A stretch of 37,182 nucleotides of DNA from G963674685 sp964591275 (GTDB lineage Bacteria > Lernaellota > Lernaellaia > JACKCT01), in NCBI GenBank assembly GCA_964591275.1, contig CAZQAE010000048.1, positions 1 to 37,182 of the forward strand. The letters run 5' to 3'. A program made the position numbers and the translations under genes. The notes beneath the pieces were generated by a model that made no database searches, was not told where the DNA came from, and saw nothing but the letters and a program-made list of their open reading frames with translations. Of this stretch, positions 32,825 through 37,182 are shown piece by piece (the stretch's first letter is position 1; each line of letters begins with the position of its first letter).

Positions 32825-34129
32825 ATGCCAAGCGTAGTGATTGTCGGAACGCAATGGGGTGATGAGGGCAAGGGAATGGTGGTGGACCTTTTCAGCCAAC
32901 ACGCGCATATGCTCGTACGCTTTCAGGGCGGAAACAACGCGGGGCATACGATCGTGGTTGACGGCGAAAAGACCATCTTACATCACATCCCATCGGGAAT
33001 TTTGCACAAAGGCGTCCAGTGCATAATAGCAAACGGCGTCGTCGTTGATCCCAAAGTCCTTATCCATGAAATCGACGGATTAAAGGCCACCGGCAAAATG
33101 CCCAATGACGAAGCGTTGCTGATCTCCACGCGTGCTCATGTTATTTTGCCGTGGCACAAATCCCTGGACGCGGCGCAGGAGTCGGGCCTCGGCAAAGGGA
33201 AAATCGGCACCACCGGTCGGGGAATCGGCCCGTGCTACAACCACAAGGTCGGACGCACGGGAATCCGTTTCGGTGATTTCATCAAAGAGGGCGTTCTGGC
33301 TGAGCATGTGCGTGCTCAAGTAGAGGAATACAATTTTATTCTCTCTGAGTTTTACGGGGCTGATCCCGTGGACGCCGAGGAAATCATCGACGAATATGCG
33401 ATATACGCCAAGCGCCTGGCTCCCTTCGCAGCCAATACTTATCGTCTGATCGGCAACGCGATTCGAGGAGGCAAAAGGGTCGTTTTCGAAGGCGCCCAGG
33501 GAACGATGCTTGACATTGATCACGGTACTTTTCCTTTTGTGACAAGTTCCAATACCGTTTCCGCGCAGGCCGCCACAGGGAGCGGCGTCGGCCCGCGTTC
33601 CCTGGACAGGATTTACGGAGTATTCAAGGCTTATACAACGCGCGTGGGCACAGGTCCCTTTCCGACGGAATTGGAAGACAGCGCCGGCGAGCATCTCAAG
33701 AAGGTCGGGATGGAGTTCGGTTCCACGACCGGGCGCCCGCGTCGTTGCGGGTGGCTTGACCTCTCCATTGTGAAATACTCCAAGGAACTCAACGACCTGA
33801 CAAACCTGGTGATAACAAAACTGGATGTTTTGGACGGCTTAAAAGAGCTGAAAGTTTCCGTCAGCTACGAGATCGACGGCGAAGCCTGCGACGAGATGCC
33901 CGCAGATCTGGAACTTTTCGCCAAAATGAAACCGGTTTATAAAACTCTGCCGGGCTGGTCGGAAAAAACCAGCGAAATAAAAAACTTCGATGATTTGCCC
34001 GAGAATGCGAAAGCCTATATCCGCTTCATTGAGGAGTTTCTGGACCTGCCGGTCAGCATCGTCTCCATCGGACCTGGGCGCAGCCAGACCATCCTTATCG
34101 AGAAACCCTTTGAAGATGAATTGTCATAA
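32825..34129 (+). CDS. purA: Adenylosuccinate synthetase
   Basis: The protein has 434 residues, the usual length. It joins IMP and aspartate using GTP to make adenylosuccinate, the first committed step to AMP. The GTP-binding loop is QWGDEGKG (10-17) with catalytic Asp13, and GGNNAGHT ends at His41, the second catalytic residue. The signature QGTMLDIDHGTFPFVTSSN is present, as is the IMP/Asp-binding STTGRPRRCGW region. It is co-directional with serA and probably shares its promoter. The subtilase gene follows after 36 bases. Confidence 0.98.
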   Translation: MPSVVIVGTQWGDEGKGMVVDLFSQHAHMLVRFQGGNNAGHTIVVDGEKTILHHIPSGILHKGVQCIIANGVVVDPKVLIHEIDGLKATGKMPNDEALLISTRAHVILPWHKSLDAAQESGLGKGKIGTTGRGIGPCYNHKVGRTGIRFGDFIKEGVLAEHVRAQVEEYNFILSEFYGADPVDAEEIIDEYAIYAKRLAPFAANTYRLIGNAIRGGKRVVFEGAQGTMLDIDHGTFPFVTSSNTVSAQAATGSGVGPRSLDRIYGVFKAYTTRVGTGPFPTELEDSAGEHLKKVGMEFGSTTGRPRRCGWLDLSIVKYSKELNDLTNLVITKLDVLDGLKELKVSVSYEIDGEACDEMPADLELFAKMKPVYKTLPGWSEKTSEIKNFDDLPENAKAYIRFIEEFLDLPVSIVSIGPGRSQTILIEKPFEDELS

Positions 34130-34165
34130 TTAGAAATAATCATTTTCCGCAAACGGGAGATTGAA

Positions 34166-35893
<1,728 letters not shown>

Positions 35894-35943
35894 AGGTTCT
35901 TAGAAAATCCCTCTGGTTGAAACACTATCGATTGGAAAACCTA

Positions 35944-36303
35944 GTGAAAAATTTATTGATTCTTATCGCGGCAGCGGCCCTGGTTCTGGGATTGAGCGCC
36001 TACGCGCTTTCTGAAGGCGAAAAAACGCCGCAAGGCAAAATCACATTTTCCATTTCCGGAAAAAAAACCGCAACCATAGATCACGGCGCGCACATCAAAA
36101 GGGCCGACAATTGCCAGACGTGTCATCACACCAGCAAGGACAATGAAGGAACGAAATGTGTGGATTGCCACACGAAAACCGGCAAGGACGGCGCCCCGGC
36201 GGGCATGAAAACCTTTCACAAAAAAACCTGCAAAACCTGTCATTTTAAAAATAAAAAGTTTGAACTTATTTATCCCAAGGGCTGCAAAAAGTGCCATTTA
36301 TAA
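35944..36303 (+). CDS. Small exported tetrahaem cytochrome c (class III / c7-like)
   Basis: A GTG at 35944 is chosen because it opens on a standard signal peptide (MKNLLILIAAAALVLGLSAY); an upstream ATG at 35872 would overlap the subtilase gene. The Shine-Dalgarno sequence is weak. The protein has 119 residues. Four CxxCH haem-binding sites lie at 57-61 (CQTCH), 72-76 (CVDCH), 96-100 (CKTCH) and 114-118 (CKKCH). Exactly four other His (47, 50, 62, 92) can act as distal ligands, so bis-His coordination of four haems is possible. Lys is abundant, as in periplasmic low-potential cytochromes c3 and c7. It should shuttle electrons in the periplasm. Neighbours give no specific partner. Confidence 0.88.
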   Translation: MKNLLILIAAAALVLGLSAYALSEGEKTPQGKITFSISGKKTATIDHGAHIKRADNCQTCHHTSKDNEGTKCVDCHTKTGKDGAPAGMKTFHKKTCKTCHFKNKKFELIYPKGCKKCHL

Positions 36304-36316
36304 GGGATCTCTGGTT

Positions 36317-36811
36317 ATGAACCGTACCCGGTCCCCGAATGAAAAAATCGTCACGGCAGACGAGATGGTCGCCATCCGTGAAAGATTGCGCGAGCAGGGC
36401 CGGACTGTGGTTTTTACGAACGGGTGTTTCGATCTTTTGCACGGCGGGCATTTGCTCACGCTCAATGAGGCCCGCGAGGCCGGAGACGCCCTGATCGTTG
36501 CTCTCAATTCGGACAAAAGCGTTCGCGGCCTCAAAGGGGAAACCCGTCCCATCATACCGCAAGAAGAACGCTGCGAAGTCATGGCGTCCTTTGCGTGCGT
36601 GGATTACGTGATAACCTTTGACGAGCCTGATCCGTGCAATCTGTTATCCCGCATCCTCCCCGATGTACTCGTGAAGGGAGGCGATTGGGCTCACGACGCC
36701 GTCATGGGTCGCGACATTGTTGAGGCTAATGGCGGTCGCGTTCTTCGCGTCCCTCCTCGTGAGGGCAGATCCTCAACGAACATCATTGAAAAAGTTTTGA
36801 GATTGTCCTAA
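36317..36811 (+). CDS. rfaE2: D-glycero-beta-D-manno-heptose 1-phosphate adenylyltransferase
   Basis: ATG 36317 is used, with AAGGGA ten bases upstream; the open frame extends back into the cytochrome gene. The protein has 164 residues. The nucleotidyltransferase signature is NGCFDLLHGGH, with His42 and His45 of the HxGH-type motif. ALNSDKSVRGLKG, RPIIPQEER and VLVKGGDW follow, and the SSTNIIEK end is typical of the family. It transfers AMP from ATP to heptose 1-phosphate to make ADP-heptose for the LPS inner core. It corresponds to the C-terminal half of HldE as a stand-alone protein. This supports a Gram-negative envelope. Confidence 0.93.
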   Translation: MNRTRSPNEKIVTADEMVAIRERLREQGRTVVFTNGCFDLLHGGHLLTLNEAREAGDALIVALNSDKSVRGLKGETRPIIPQEERCEVMASFACVDYVITFDEPDPCNLLSRILPDVLVKGGDWAHDAVMGRDIVEANGGRVLRVPPREGRSSTNIIEKVLRLS

Positions 36812-36822
36812 AAGATTCCCGA

Positions 36823-37032
36823 TCATCCCCCGCCTTCAAAGTTCAGATACGAGCCGCCCTCCATGTGCTGGTGAAGAATTTCCAGCGTATCCGGATGGAT
36901 GAATAGGACAAAGCTTTCCGCGTCGCTTTTGCCGAAGAGTGCGCACCCCAATTCCCATTCGCGTTCCCGATTCCCATATTTTTCACAATCGCAAAATTTG
37001 CACTTGACTCCCGTTACCCCCCCCCTGCTACA
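36823..37032 (-). pseudogene. Open 69-codon stretch with CxxCxC motif and no start codon
   Basis: On the minus strand the frame is open from a stop at 37033-37035 to TGA at 36823-36825. It encodes CKFCDCEKYGN near its start, a possible zinc site, and then LGCALFGKSDAESFVLFIHP and a C-terminus around LEILHQHMEGGSYLNFE. The amino-acid pattern is convincingly protein-like. However, there is no ATG, GTG or TTG before the Cys motif, and a G9 run (C9 on the plus strand) lies at its 5' end. It is either the remnant of a 5'-truncated gene or a gene interrupted at the homopolymer. Family is not recognised. Confidence 0.4.
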
Positions 37033-37034
37033 TT
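37004..37034 (+). promoter_or_regulatory. Promoter with poly-C spacer for the beta-helix gene
   Basis: TTGACT (37004-37009) and TACATT (37029-37034) are separated by 19 bases, of which 37017-37025 are nine consecutive C. Loss of two C would give the optimal 17-base spacing. The ATG lies about 49 bases downstream with a good AAGGAG. Confidence 0.45.
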
Positions 37035-37082
37035 AGTGCCAATCTGAAGCGAAAATCTGAAATTAAAGCAAAGGAGTTTTCC

Positions 37083-37182
37083 ATGGCGGTTGATTATTAC
37101 GTGGACTATGATAACGGCGACGACGCATGGGACGGAACCACCAGTACACCCGGCGCCCCCAGCGGACCCAAGCAGCATATCT
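37083..37182 (+). CDS. 5' end of a probable beta-helix-repeat surface protein (partial)
   Basis: AAGGAG lies seven bases before ATG 37083, and the frame is open to the window edge (33 codons). It begins MAVDYYVDYDNGDDAWDG. The order YYVD...NGDD..DG...GP is the typical opening of parallel beta-helix or pectate-lyase-like proteins, which usually read YYVDxxxGxDxxDG. No signal peptide precedes it, which is unusual for the class. The rest lies beyond the window, so the assignment is tentative. Confidence 0.6.
   Translation, partial: MAVDYYVDYDNGDDAWDGTTSTPGAPSGPKQHI

Overview
The window looks like a chromosomal segment of an uncultured Gram-negative bacterium with a deltaproteobacteria-like gene set. 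The evidence is a heptose-phosphate adenylyltransferase (LPS core), a lipoprotein with FG-GAP/VCBS repeats and an ASPIC-like end, a small multihaem cytochrome c, Asp-rich linkers in secreted proteins, and the housekeeping orders tig-clpP-clpX and SRP RNA-dnaX-ybaB-recR. The SRP RNA is the long form with an Alu-like domain, which is best known from Firmicutes and Thermotogae, so the exact phylum stays open.

Layout. Positions 207-5252 (minus strand) hold an AT-richer three-gene cassette: a nitrilase-fold protein, a winged-helix protein and a KGGVGR-variant ParA-like ATPase with a long helical tail. It looks transferred and is a candidate conflict/defence module. Positions 5424-7958 encode a large FG-GAP lipoprotein. 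Positions 8304-11785 (plus) carry trigger factor, ClpP and ClpX, followed by a convergent type-2 isoleucyl-tRNA synthetase (11937-15092, minus).

Positions 15239-18648 are the most unusual part. Two secreted proteins share a Cys-containing C-terminal module and a Cys-terminated tail. Each is preceded by a near-identical 362-bp direct repeat, and each repeat encodes an otherwise unannotated 54-residue peptide with its own ribosome binding site. The peptide carries a YxxPxL element like those in RiPP leader peptides, and its stop codon sits directly before the ribosome binding site of the secreted protein.

Positions 18723-22167 contain the SRP RNA promoter, a 261-nt SRP RNA, dnaX, ybaB and recR. 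Positions 22293-25795 hold an unknown gene, a GlmL/MutL-like ASKHA ATPase and a conserved unknown protein, with no mutase nearby. Positions 25966-30898 hold two convergent paralogues in which a spermidine-synthase-like domain is embedded between membrane helices. Positions 31180-34129 carry serA and purA. They are followed by a secreted subtilisin-like protease with a long Asp tract, a tetrahaem cytochrome, the heptose adenylyltransferase, a start-less minus-strand coding remnant, and the first bases of a probable beta-helix protein. The candidate promoter of that last gene has a C9 run between its -35 and -10 elements. REP-like palindromes are scattered between genes. No CRISPR array, tRNA, rRNA gene or transposase was recognised.
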